The notes beneath the pieces are model-generated. The model was not told the DNA's origin. It did no database searches and was given only the letters and a program-made list of their open reading frames with translations. Positions 25,701-33,948 of a stretch of 38,017 bases of DNA are shown here, piece by piece; position 1 is the first letter of the stretch; each line of letters starts with the position of its first letter. This DNA is from an uncultured Verrucomicrobiota bacterium (GTDB lineage: Bacteria; Verrucomicrobiota; Verrucomicrobiia; Limisphaerales; UBA9464): NCBI GenBank assembly GCA_903842505.1, contig CAIMMI010000220.1, positions 1 through 38,017 of the forward strand, read 5' to 3'. The position numbers were made by a program, and so were the translations under genes.

Positions 25701-25962
25701 CGACGGCGACGACGTGGGGGCAGATCGACCCGAGTTCGCGCGCCTGCCGGCAGGTGCAGAGGTTCTCGATGTCGAAGTCGGACTTGATGACGAGGCTGGC
25801 GCGGTAGGAGTTGTCGCCGGCCTGGACGACCCCCTTGAGGAGTGGGGGCGTCCAGTTCGAGGACAGCACCTTCCCGGACCCGAGCAGGAGGCGCGCATGC
25901 TGCACGGCTTCCCACCCGGCGGTCTTCTGGAAGAAGGCCTCGGTCAACTGGACATCAGCCAT
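22723..25962 (-). CDS. SNF2-family ATP-dependent helicase-like protein with N-terminal SWIM zinc finger
   Basis: The 1079-residue protein begins with a SWIM-type zinc site: C69-x-C71-x9-C81-x-H83 ([16 protein letters not shown]). A long middle region (about 130-560), including segments like those in bacterial SNF2-associated domains, precedes the Swi2/Snf2 ATPase. The ATPase includes a Walker A region DEMGLGKT near residue 620, the DEAQH box near residue 718 and LTGTPLEN. The helicase C lobe contains [26 protein letters not shown] and [10 protein letters not shown]. These proteins translocate on double-stranded DNA and remodel DNA-protein complexes; the bacterial members are implicated in transcription recycling or DNA repair, but the role here is unknown. 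It is 69 bases downstream of carB on the same strand. Confidence 0.92.
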   Translation of the reverse strand: [1079 protein letters not shown]

Positions 25963-26031
25963 GCGGATCGGACGGCAGGAGGCTGAGGTGGAACGGAACC
26001 GGCCGAGGCGTGGAGCGAAGGCCGGAGCGGA

Positions 26032-27537
26032 TCAGGCGACGCTTCGGGCCAACTCTTCCTCGACGTCGACGATCTCCTTCATCTGCACCAGGAACCAACG
26101 ATCGATCTTGGTGAGGTTGAAGATGTCCTCGACGGTGAAACCGGCGCGGAAAGCGTGCCGGATGAAGAACACGCGTTCCGCGTTGGGCACCGAGAGCTTC
26201 CGGGTGATGACGTCGCGGGGCAGGATGTCGCGGTCACCGTAGACATCGGTGCCGATGCGCCAGGGTTTGCCGTCGCCGCCGAGGCCGGAGCGGCCGATTT
26301 CGAGGGAACGGAGGCACTTCTGAAGGCTTTCCTTGAACGTGCGCCCGATGGCCATGGCCTCGCCCACCGACTTCATCTGGGTGGTCAGCGTCGGATCCGC
26401 CTGGGGGAACTTCTCGAAGGCAAACCGAGGGATCTTCGTGACGACGTAGTCGATGGTCGGCTCGAAGCTGGCTGGCGTCACCCGGGTGATGTCGTTGCGG
26501 ATCTCGTCGAGCAGGTACCCAACGGCGAGTTTTGCAGCGATCTTGGCGATCGGGAATCCCGTGGCTTTCGAGGCGAGCGCGGAACTCCGGCTCACGCGGG
26601 GATTCATCTCGATGACGATCATCCGGCCCGTGACGGGGTCGACGGCGAACTGGATGTTCGATCCGCCGGTCTCGACACCGACGGCGCGGATCACGGCGAA
26701 CGAAGCGTCGCGCATGATCTGATACTCCTTGTCGGTGAGCGTCTGGATCGGGGCGACGGTGATGGAGTCACCGGTGTGGACGCCCATCGGGTCAAAGTTC
26801 TCGATGGAGCAGATGATGACGCAATTGTCCGCGCGGTCGCGCATGACCTCCATCTCATACTCCTTCCAGCCGAGCAGGGATTCCTCGATGAGGATCTCGG
26901 ACACGGGCGAGAGGTCGATGCCGCGCTTGGCGATCTCCTCGAATTCCTCGCGGTTGTAGGCGATGCCGCCGCCGGTGCCGCCGAGGGTGAAGGCGGGGCG
27001 GATGATGAGGGGCAGGCGGCCGATCTTCTCGGCAACGACGCGGGCCTCGACCATGTCATGCGCAGTGCCGGAGATCGGGACGTCGAGGCCGATCTGGAGC
27101 ATCAACTGCTTGAAGGCCTCGCGGTCCTCGCCCTTGTGGATGGCCTCGGCCTTGGCACCGATCATCTCCACGCCGTGGCGCTCGAGGGCGCCATTCTTGT
27201 GGAGGGACATGGCGGTGTTGAGGGCGGTCTGGCCACCGAGGGTGGGGAGGAGGACGAGCTTGCCCTGGGCGCCCATGCGCTCGAGCTCCGCCTTCTCGCG
27301 AAGGATGATCTTCTCAACAGCTTCGGGCGTGATGGGCTCGATGTAGGTGCGCTCCGCGAACTCCGGATCCGTCATGATCGTGGCCGGATTGGAGTTCACG
27401 AGGACGACGCGATAACCCTCTTCGCGCAGGGCCTTGCAGGCCTGCGTGCCGGAGTAGTCGAACTCGCAGGCCTGTCCGATGATGATCGGGCCCGCCCCGA
27501 TGATGAGAACCGAGTGGATGTCAGTGCGCTTCGGCAT
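26032..27537 (-). CDS. carB: Carbamoyl-phosphate synthetase large subunit, N-terminal half only
   Basis: The 501-residue product starts [18 protein letters not shown] and aligns by eye with the first half of CarB. It has the pre-ATP-grasp domain ([19 protein letters not shown]), an ATP-grasp ([35 protein letters not shown]) that makes carboxyphosphate, and part of the oligomerisation domain, ending [10 protein letters not shown] normal CarB is about 1070 residues and contains a second ATP-grasp that makes carbamoyl phosphate and a C-terminal allosteric domain; both are absent, and the next gene is the unrelated SNF2 gene. Split large subunits are known in some archaea and Aquifex, so the other half may be elsewhere; gene truncation is the alternative. 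It starts with ATG 27537. Confidence 0.93.
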   Translation of the reverse strand: MPKRTDIHSVLIIGAGPIIIGQACEFDYSGTQACKALREEGYRVVLVNSNPATIMTDPEFAERTYIEPITPEAVEKIILREKAELERMGAQGKLVLLPTLGGQTALNTAMSLHKNGALERHGVEMIGAKAEAIHKGEDREAFKQLMLQIGLDVPISGTAHDMVEARVVAEKIGRLPLIIRPAFTLGGTGGGIAYNREEFEEIAKRGIDLSPVSEILIEESLLGWKEYEMEVMRDRADNCVIICSIENFDPMGVHTGDSITVAPIQTLTDKEYQIMRDASFAVIRAVGVETGGSNIQFAVDPVTGRMIVIEMNPRVSRSSALASKATGFPIAKIAAKLAVGYLLDEIRNDITRVTPASFEPTIDYVVTKIPRFAFEKFPQADPTLTTQMKSVGEAMAIGRTFKESLQKCLRSLEIGRSGLGGDGKPWRIGTDVYGDRDILPRDVITRKLSVPNAERVFFIRHAFRAGFTVEDIFNLTKIDRWFLVQMKEIVDVEEELARSVA

Positions 27538-27542
27538 GATCT

Positions 27543-27594
27543 AAAAAACCGGGCGGATGCAACGTCATTACGGGCGCATTGTCAGGGGTTTTTT
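27543..27594. promoter_or_regulatory. Inverted repeat in the carB / M3 peptidase divergent region
   Basis: AAAAAACC (27543-27550) and GGTTTTTT (27587-27594) are perfect complements separated by 36 bases that include ATGC and GCAT at suitable positions for an inner stem. On the minus strand the T-run ends 5 bases before the carB ATG region, so the structure is in carB's leader. It may influence carB expression or simply be a promoter-region dyad. No regulator is identified. Confidence 0.3.
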
Positions 27595-27629
27595 GGGACG
27601 GATATTTCTCCCTTGGACGGGTGAGGGGC

Positions 27630-29381
27630 ATGTCGGCCAAGCTCCGGGGCATGTCGTTGCTGCCATTTGGTGACCTGGTGCCACATACTCCGCGTCGATT
27701 CCTGCCCGCTTCGCTGGACCTTGGAAGCTGGGCAGCACTGGGGCCCTGGGTCGACCGTCTGGAGGTCCGGGGGCGGGAAGCGACGACGCTGGCGGAGTTC
27801 GAATCGTGGTTGGTGGACGCGGGCGAGGTGATGGCGGCCATCGACGAGGAGCGGGCGCGCCGGTACATCGCGATGACCTGCCACACGTCGGATTCCGAGG
27901 TGGAGAAAGCGTATCTGGCGTTTGTCGAGGGAGTGGACCCGCAACTGAAGCCGAAGGCGTTCGCGCTGGCGGAACTTTATCTCAAGCATCCGCAGCGCCC
28001 ACACCTGGCCCAGGATCGGTACGCGGTCTTTGACCGGAGCAAGGCGTTGGAGGTGGAACTTTTCCGGGAGGAGAACGTTCCGCTCGAAACCGAAGAGGCC
28101 AAGCTCACCCAGCAGTACCAGAAACTCAGCGGGAGCCTGACGGTCCAGTTCCAGGGCGAGGAACGGACACTGGTTCAGATGGGACGGTTCCAGGAGGAAA
28201 CGGACCGGTCGCTGCGGGAATCCGCGTGGACGGCGGTATCCGAACGTTGGGTCCGGGAGTCGGCGGGCTTCGATGGATACTTCGATGGACTCATTGGCAT
28301 CCGTCGCCAGATCGCCCGGAACGCCGGGTTCGCGGACTACCGGGACTACGCCTTCCGGGCTCGGGGCCGGTTCGACTACGGACCAGCCGATTGCGAGCGG
28401 TTCCACGATGCCATCGAATCCGAGGTGATGCCCGTGTACCGGGCGCTGCAGGACGAGCGGCGCCGGGTGATGGGGTTGGAAAAGCTCCGGCCCTGGGACA
28501 CGGGCGTGGATCCGATGGGACGTCCGCCTCTGAGGCCGTTCACGGACACGGCCGTTCTGGAGACCGGGTCCCAGCGGATCTTTGATCAGTTGGATCCGGA
28601 ACTGGCGGCGGACTTCCGGTTGATGCGGGAGAAGCGTTTGCTGGACCTGGCGAACCGGAAGGGCAAGGCGCCGGGCGGATACCAGTACACGCTGTCGGAA
28701 GCCCGGTTGCCCTTCATCTTCATGAATGCGGTGGGACAGCAGCGGGACATCGAAACGCTGTTGCACGAGGCGGGACACGCCTTCCACGCCCTGGCGAGCC
28801 GCAATGAACCCTTGCAGGCGTATCGGGATGCACCGATCGAGTTCTGCGAGGTGGCGTCGATGTCCATGGAGTTGCTGGCGGCGGGCGGCCTGAACGAGTT
28901 CTACAACGCAGAAGAAGCGCGCCGGGCCCGGCGGACGCATCTGGAGGGAATCGTGGCGGTGTTCCCGTGGATCGCGACCGTCGACGCCTTCCAGCACTGG
29001 GTGTACACGCATCCGGACCATTCCGTTGCCGAGCGGCAACAGGCGTGGCTGAAGCTGATGGAACGGTTCGGTGGGAACGTGGACTGGACTGGATTCGAGT
29101 CCGCCCGGGCCAACCGATGGCACCGTCAGTTGCACATCTTCATCCATCCCTTCTACTACGTGGAATACGGGATCGCGCAGTTGGGAGCGCTGCAGGTGTG
29201 GGCGAATTCGAGGAAGGATCCCCGCGACGCATTGGCTCGGTATCGGCGCGGTTTGGCACTGGGTGGGTCGCGACCGTTGCCGCAGCTGTTTGCCGAGGCG
29301 GGGTGCCGGTTTGATTTCAGCCGGGAAACGCTGAAGCCCCTGCTGGAACTGGTGCAGTCCGAACTGGCGGCGTTGGCCTGA
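27630..29381 (+). CDS. M3-family zinc oligopeptidase (oligoendopeptidase F-like)
   Basis: The 583-residue protein (from ATG 27630) has the zinc-binding HEXXH motif H379-E-A-G-H383 in LLHEAGHAFHAL, with a downstream metal-binding Glu region (PIEFCEVASMSMELL), and conserved neighbours (FIFMNAVGQQRDIETLL). These define peptidase family M3, which cleaves short peptides in the cytoplasm. The N-terminal helical cap fits this family. Start choice: ATG at 27630 has a GAGGGG a few bases upstream, though spacing is tight; a second start at 27651 (MSLLPFGDLVPHTPRR) also fits. It leads a run with two rhomboid proteases, 12 bases upstream of the first. Confidence 0.9.
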   Translation: MSAKLRGMSLLPFGDLVPHTPRRFLPASLDLGSWAALGPWVDRLEVRGREATTLAEFESWLVDAGEVMAAIDEERARRYIAMTCHTSDSEVEKAYLAFVEGVDPQLKPKAFALAELYLKHPQRPHLAQDRYAVFDRSKALEVELFREENVPLETEEAKLTQQYQKLSGSLTVQFQGEERTLVQMGRFQEETDRSLRESAWTAVSERWVRESAGFDGYFDGLIGIRRQIARNAGFADYRDYAFRARGRFDYGPADCERFHDAIESEVMPVYRALQDERRRVMGLEKLRPWDTGVDPMGRPPLRPFTDTAVLETGSQRIFDQLDPELAADFRLMREKRLLDLANRKGKAPGGYQYTLSEARLPFIFMNAVGQQRDIETLLHEAGHAFHALASRNEPLQAYRDAPIEFCEVASMSMELLAAGGLNEFYNAEEARRARRTHLEGIVAVFPWIATVDAFQHWVYTHPDHSVAERQQAWLKLMERFGGNVDWTGFESARANRWHRQLHIFIHPFYYVEYGIAQLGALQVWANSRKDPRDALARYRRGLALGGSRPLPQLFAEAGCRFDFSRETLKPLLELVQSELAALA

Positions 29382-29393
29382 TCCCCGGAACCC

Positions 29394-30089
29394 ATGGCCA
29401 CCCAAAAACAGAGTCAGCCGCGCGCGGAAACCCCGTTCCCGGACCTGGAGCGGGACGTCACGCTGGGCTTGCTCGTCCTCAACCTGTTCGTCTTTCTGAT
29501 CGAGCCCTCCCTGAGGGATAGCGGGCGAAACTGGTTCGAGATGCGGTACTCGCTCTCGATGGACGGGATCAAGGCGGGATACTGGTGGCAATTCTTCACG
29601 TACCAGTTCCTGCACGGAAACTGGGTGCACCTCGGGGCGAACCTGGTGCTGCTGCATTCCATGGGACCGATCCTCGAGACGACGATGGGGCGGCGGCGGT
29701 TCTTCGCGCTGTACCTGGTGTCCGGCGCGATGGGTGGATTGGTGCAACTTGCCGGTGCAGCGATCTCGCCCAAGATCTTCGGGCACCCGGTCGTGGGGGC
29801 CTCGGCCGGGTTGTGCGGCCTGCTGGCAGCGCTCGGGGCGCTGTACGCGGAGGAGAAGGTAAAGGGTTACCTTTTCTTCATCATCCCGTTCGAGTTGAAG
29901 GCGAAGATCGTGTTGCTGCTGGCCGGGTTGCTTTCCATCGTGGGATCGGTGTTCCCGTTCGGCAACATCGCGCATCTGGCGCACCTCGGGGGCCTGTTGG
30001 GAGGGTTGTGCTGCGTGAACATCATGAACGTGAAGCCGCTGCCCCCGATCGACGACGATCCCGCGCCAACCAAACCGAGCGCGCGTTGA
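29394..30089 (+). CDS. Rhomboid-family intramembrane serine protease (copy 1)
   Basis: The 231-residue product has about six membrane segments and the rhomboid catalytic set: an HxxxN motif in TM2 (VHLGANLVLL), the nucleophile S137 in GASAG, and the catalytic H197 in AHLGG. The 'FFTYQFLHGNW' L1-loop region is also typical. Rhomboids cleave transmembrane helices of client membrane proteins inside the lipid bilayer. It follows the M3 oligopeptidase by 12 bases and precedes a second rhomboid by 31 bases on the same strand, implying a three-gene transcript. Clients are unknown. The two copies differ substantially in sequence, so they are probably not a recent duplication. The C-terminus is a short cytosolic tail. 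Confidence 0.92.
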   Translation: MATQKQSQPRAETPFPDLERDVTLGLLVLNLFVFLIEPSLRDSGRNWFEMRYSLSMDGIKAGYWWQFFTYQFLHGNWVHLGANLVLLHSMGPILETTMGRRRFFALYLVSGAMGGLVQLAGAAISPKIFGHPVVGASAGLCGLLAALGALYAEEKVKGYLFFIIPFELKAKIVLLLAGLLSIVGSVFPFGNIAHLAHLGGLLGGLCCVNIMNVKPLPPIDDDPAPTKPSAR

Positions 30090-30120
30090 AATCACGTCAG
30101 GCCGACCTACCTTCAAGAAC

Positions 30121-30996
30121 ATGATTGCCGATCGGGATTACTTGCGCCGCCCGGAGGGCTGGAACGTCCGGGTCTCCCTGATCCTGATCTGGATTCTGGG
30201 GGCGTGCTTCCTGATCCAGACGGCTTTGACCGTCGTGGGTCGGGTGCCGGTGGTCGGGGCCTTGGGATTGAGCCGGACCGGGATGAGTCACTGGGAGATC
30301 TGGAGGCTGCTGACGTTCCAGTTCCTCCACGAGGTGCCTTGGCCGCTCCACGTGATCTCGAATGCCCTGGGACTTTATTTCTTTGGCCGGACAGTGGAGG
30401 AAATCACGGGCCCGAAGCGGTTCCTCGCGGTTTACCTCGTCGGGGGCGTCGCGGGTGGGCTTGCGCAGTTGGCTCTGGATTACGCCGTGGGCCGCTCCCC
30501 GGCAGCGAGTCTGATCGGCGCTTCGGCCGGCGTCTCGGCGATCGTGGCGATCTTCTGCCGACTTCACGCCCAGCAGGTCTTCAGCTTCATCCTGTTCGTC
30601 TTTCCGGTCCAGATGCGGGCCATCACCTTCCTGCTTCTGCTGATCGGGGGCAGCGTGCTGGGACTTTTGTTCCCGACAGATGCAGTCGCCCACATGGCCC
30701 ACCTCGGCGGAATTGCCTTCGGCTATTTCATCGTTCCGGTCCTCCACGGGGAGTTGCCGTGGACCGGTTGGATGGGCTACCGGGAGCCGTCACGGCGCGT
30801 GGTGATTCCGTTTCCGCGCGACGAGGTCCGAAGGTCGCGGAGTGCGCCGATTGCGGAGGCCAAGGAGGACGAAGATTTCGTCGCGCGTGAGATCGACCCG
30901 ATCCTCGAGAAGATCAACGCCGAGGGAATCCAGAGTCTGACCGATCGCGAGCGCCGGGCCTTGGAGCGGGCCCGGGAGCGGATCCGGCGTTCGTAG
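30121..30996 (+). CDS. Rhomboid-family intramembrane serine protease (copy 2) with charged C-terminal extension
   Basis: The 291-residue product has the same catalytic plan as its neighbour: HxxxN in LHVISNALG, S135 in GASAG, and H194 in AHLGG. Unlike copy 1 it carries an approximately 60-residue basic and acidic C-terminal extension (from about 230) ending with a likely helix, EIDPILEKINAEGIQSL and RERRALERARERIRRS. This tail recalls the short cytosolic domain found on some rhomboids of Bacteroidota and Verrucomicrobiota and may bind partners. It is 31 bases downstream of copy 1, and the purB gene lies 183 bases further. Functional redundancy with copy 1 cannot be judged. Confidence 0.92.
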   Translation: MIADRDYLRRPEGWNVRVSLILIWILGACFLIQTALTVVGRVPVVGALGLSRTGMSHWEIWRLLTFQFLHEVPWPLHVISNALGLYFFGRTVEEITGPKRFLAVYLVGGVAGGLAQLALDYAVGRSPAASLIGASAGVSAIVAIFCRLHAQQVFSFILFVFPVQMRAITFLLLLIGGSVLGLLFPTDAVAHMAHLGGIAFGYFIVPVLHGELPWTGWMGYREPSRRVVIPFPRDEVRRSRSAPIAEAKEDEDFVAREIDPILEKINAEGIQSLTDRERRALERARERIRRS

Positions 30997-30999
30997 CCG

Positions 31000-31134
31000 T
31001 TACGGAAGAAACCAGCGCACGAACAAGCCGAAAGCGGGGATACCGGCGGCGTTGGTCAGCAGTCCGGAGAACCGCTGACGACGCAGGGAAGGCAAGTTGG
31101 GCCAGTCCCGAAACGGAGACGTGGCCCGGCCCAT
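31000..31134 (-). CDS. Possible 44-residue unannotated small protein
   Basis: In the 183-base gap between the second rhomboid and purB, the minus strand has a short open frame from ATG 31134 to TAA 31000. The peptide begins MGRATSPFRDWPNLP and ends LTNAAGIPAFGLFVRWFLP, so the C-terminal part is a plausible amphipathic or membrane segment. An in-frame TAG lies upstream and no strong ribosome binding site is evident. It resembles no family I can name. Chance open frames of this length are common in GC-rich DNA, so this is a weak call. Confidence 0.2.
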   Translation of the reverse strand: MGRATSPFRDWPNLPSLRRQRFSGLLTNAAGIPAFGLFVRWFLP

Positions 31135-31179
31135 CCGCTGCTCGACGCTGCCTGCCCGGGCGCTCTACGCTCTCCGCCG

Positions 31180-32514
31180 ATGATTCAGCGCTATTCGCGC
31201 CCGCAGATGCGGGAGATTTGGACCGATGAGAACCGTTTGAGGATCTGGCTGGAGATCGAACTCCTCGCCACCGAAGCCTTGGTGAAGGAGAAGGTGGTTC
31301 CCGCCGCCGACTTTGCCCGCATGAAGGTCGGGGCCGAGCGATGCCTCGCTGACACCAGGGCCCTGACGGAGCGGGCCAAGGAATTGGAGCGGACGCTGAA
31401 CCACGATGTCATCGGGTTCACCACGGCCGTGGCGGAACAGATCAACGACCCGGCCAGCCGATGGCTCCATTTCGGCCTGACGAGCAGTGACATCGTCGAC
31501 ACGGCCTTTGCCGTCCAATTGGTCCAGAGCGCCGACCTCCTCATCGAGGCCGTTCGGGTCGCCCGCAAGACGATCGCGAAGCGCGCACGCGAACATCGCC
31601 TGACGCCTTGCATTGGCCGGAGCCATGGCATCCACGCGGAGCCGACGACGTTCGGGCTCAAATTGGCGCTGATGTATGACGAGTTTGGCCGCGCGGAGGA
31701 GCGCTTGCGACGGGTGCGCGAGGTGATTGCGGTGGGCAAGGTTTCGGGCGCGGTCGGGACGAGCGCGCATCTGTCCCCGCGGGTGGAGAAGCACATCTGC
31801 CGCAAGCTGGGGTTGCGGCCTGCGCCGCTGGCAACCCAGGTGGTGCAGCGGGACCTGCACGCCGAGTTCATGAACGCCCTGGCGTTGATCGGGGCGAGCA
31901 TCGAGCGCTGGGCGGTGGAGTTCCGGCATCTGCAACGGACCGAGGTGCTGGAAGCGGAGGAGCCCTTTACCAAAGGACAGAAGGGCAGCAGCGCCATGCC
32001 GCACAAGCGCAACCCGATCACCTGGGAAAGGCTGACAGGCCTGTCGCGCGTGCTCCGCGGCAACGCCGTTGCAGCCTTGGAGAATGTCGCCCTCTGGCAT
32101 GAACGCGACATCAGCCACAGTTCGGTCGAGCGCATCATCTTCCCGGATTCCTGCACGTTGCTCGACTACATGCTCGGACTGCTCGACCGCATGATGACGG
32201 GGCTCAATGTCTATCCGGAAAACATGCGTCGGAACCTCGGCCTGAGCCTGGGGATGTGGAACTCGCAGACGGTGCTGCTCGCGCTGATCCGCAAGGGCCT
32301 GACGCGTGAGGAGGCGTATTCGCTGGTGCAGCGGAGTGCCATGCAGACCTGGGCAACCAAGCACGCCGGGCGGGACGACGCGGACTTCGTGGCCCAACTG
32401 CTCGGGGATCCGGACGTGTCGAAGCACTTCAAGTCGGGCGAACTGGAAAAGCTCTGCTCCGTGGATTTCCACTTCAAGCAGGTCAATGCCCGTTTCAAGA
32501 CGGTCGGGCTCTAG
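31180..32514 (+). CDS. purB: Adenylosuccinate lyase
   Basis: The 444-residue enzyme catalyses two steps in purine biosynthesis, splitting fumarate from SAICAR and from adenylosuccinate. It carries the fumarase/aspartase superfamily signature GSSAMPHKRNP (about residues 269-279) including the loop that supplies the catalytic Ser, the TSSDIVDTAFAVQL stretch, and the GRSHGIHAEPTTFG substrate-binding region. Length and order fit PurB. The start at ATG 31180 fits the family start MIQRYSRPQMREIW. It is on the same strand as the upstream protease genes but 183 bases away, and converges on the SpmA-SpmB gene. It is cytoplasmic. Confidence 0.97.
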   Translation: MIQRYSRPQMREIWTDENRLRIWLEIELLATEALVKEKVVPAADFARMKVGAERCLADTRALTERAKELERTLNHDVIGFTTAVAEQINDPASRWLHFGLTSSDIVDTAFAVQLVQSADLLIEAVRVARKTIAKRAREHRLTPCIGRSHGIHAEPTTFGLKLALMYDEFGRAEERLRRVREVIAVGKVSGAVGTSAHLSPRVEKHICRKLGLRPAPLATQVVQRDLHAEFMNALALIGASIERWAVEFRHLQRTEVLEAEEPFTKGQKGSSAMPHKRNPITWERLTGLSRVLRGNAVAALENVALWHERDISHSSVERIIFPDSCTLLDYMLGLLDRMMTGLNVYPENMRRNLGLSLGMWNSQTVLLALIRKGLTREEAYSLVQRSAMQTWATKHAGRDDADFVAQLLGDPDVSKHFKSGELEKLCSVDFHFKQVNARFKTVGL

Positions 32515-32536
32515 GAACCGATCGAGGATTGCCTGT

Positions 32537-32569
32537 GGCGGGGAGCCGGCGGGGATGCCGGCACCCGCC
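32537..32569. terminator. GC-rich hairpin between converging purB and spmAB-like genes
   Basis: GGCGGG ... GCCGGC (32545-32550), a GGGGAT loop, GCCGGC (32557-32562) and CCGCC (32565-32569) form a stem with an internal two-base loop, located 23 bases after purB's stop. Both converging genes could use it as a boundary, but no T-run follows on either strand in the correct orientation, so it is at most a Rho-independent-like structure of low confidence. Confidence 0.35.
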
Positions 32570-32592
32570 CCCGGGCCCGCCCCCAAAAACCG

Positions 32593-33918
32593 TCACGAGC
32601 CGAACAACGCACGGCAGACGTAAACGGCGGCCAACGCGCCGACGACATCGGCAGCGAGGCCGGCCCAGATGGCGTGACGCGTGCGGCGGATTCCAACGGC
32701 TCCGAAGTAGACCGAGATGACGTAGAAGGTGGTCTCGGTGCTCCCGAACAGGGTGCCCCCAGCCCGGGCGAGGAAACTGTCGGCTCCATGGGCGCGGACG
32801 ACATCTGAGAACGCTGCCAGCGTTCCGGAACCGGTCAGTGGCCGGAGCAGGGCCATGGGGAGCAACTCAGACGGAAAGCCCACCCAAGCGAGGGGAGTGG
32901 CGGCCCACCGGCTGAGGAGGTCGATGCCTCCCGCGCCTCGGAAGAACCCGATGACACCCAGCATGGCCACCAGGTAGGGAATGATCCGGATCGCCGTCTG
33001 GAAGCCATCCTTGGCGCCCTCGATGAACTGCTCGTAAACAGCCACGCGGCGGCACGCGGCGTAGAGCGGGAAGAAGGCGAGGAGGAAGGGGATCGCGAGC
33101 AGGGAAACCCCATTCAGCCAGCGCACCCAGGCTGGGGCCTCGGCGACTCCCGGGGCCGCCGATGGGGCCGCCGCCATTCCCCACGCAAACCATCCGAAGC
33201 AAGCCAGCAAGGCGAGCCCAGCCCAACGGGCGGGCCAGCGGTTCTGGATGTCGGGAGCAGACGACAGGTCAGGCTCTGGCCCGGCAACCGGCGAGGAGAG
33301 ACCGACCCTTGCTTCCGGCATGTCCTGCGACCGGATCCGGAAGAGGGGGAGCCGCGCCAGCAACTTGATCACGACGAGTCCGGCGATTGAGGAACAGGCC
33401 GTCGCAATCAAGGTCGTCCCGATGATCGCCGTTGGCTGCTTGGATCCCGCGGCGGCGAGTACTGCGATGGCCGAGATGGGCAGCAGTTGAACGGAACCCG
33501 TATTCAATGCCAGGAACGTGCACATGGCATCCGTCGCGGTGCCGGGGTTTCGGTTCAAGGTCTCCAGGTCCCGCATGGCGCGGAGTCCGAGCGGCGTGGC
33601 GGCATTGGTCAGGCCCAGCGCGTTGGCCGCCAGATTGAGGACCATCGCGCCCATGGCGGGATGTTGGGATGGAACGTCCGGAAACAGCCAGGTCAGGAGC
33701 GGTCGCAGTAGCCTCGCGACCCCTTGAACCAGCCCGGAGACCTCCGCGAGCCGCATCAAGCCCAGCCACAGGGTCATGACGCCGACCAGTCCGATGGCGA
33801 GTTCGACCGCCTTGGCGACACTCGAGAAGGCACCATCGACGGCCGGTTGGATGTTACCGGTGAAGCCGGCGATCAAGGCGCCTGCCAGCACGAGCCCGAG
33901 CCAGATCCAATTCAGCAT
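32593..33918 (-). CDS. SpmA-SpmB fusion, spore-maturation-type nucleoside-recognition membrane protein
   Basis: The 441-residue protein combines a SpmA-like half (about residues 1-200, with NALGLTNAATPLGLRAMRDL and the LALNTGSVQLLPISAIA repeat) and a SpmB-like half (about 245-441, with PYLVAMLGVIGFFRGAGGID and TETTFYVISVYFGAVGI). Both halves belong to the nucleoside-recognition/gate-domain family of polytopic membrane proteins. In Firmicutes SpmA and SpmB are separate proteins needed for spore core dehydration. Fused forms are widespread in non-sporulating Gram-negatives, where the role is unknown and probably transport-related. The ATG at 33918 is 30 bases from the preceding gene's stop, suggesting an operon with the TPR-like protein upstream. 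Confidence 0.9.
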   Translation of the reverse strand: MLNWIWLGLVLAGALIAGFTGNIQPAVDGAFSSVAKAVELAIGLVGVMTLWLGLMRLAEVSGLVQGVARLLRPLLTWLFPDVPSQHPAMGAMVLNLAANALGLTNAATPLGLRAMRDLETLNRNPGTATDAMCTFLALNTGSVQLLPISAIAVLAAAGSKQPTAIIGTTLIATACSSIAGLVVIKLLARLPLFRIRSQDMPEARVGLSSPVAGPEPDLSSAPDIQNRWPARWAGLALLACFGWFAWGMAAAPSAAPGVAEAPAWVRWLNGVSLLAIPFLLAFFPLYAACRRVAVYEQFIEGAKDGFQTAIRIIPYLVAMLGVIGFFRGAGGIDLLSRWAATPLAWVGFPSELLPMALLRPLTGSGTLAAFSDVVRAHGADSFLARAGGTLFGSTETTFYVISVYFGAVGIRRTRHAIWAGLAADVVGALAAVYVCRALFGS

Positions 33919-33948
33919 GGAGAGTTGGGAGTGGAGATCGGGTCTGCG

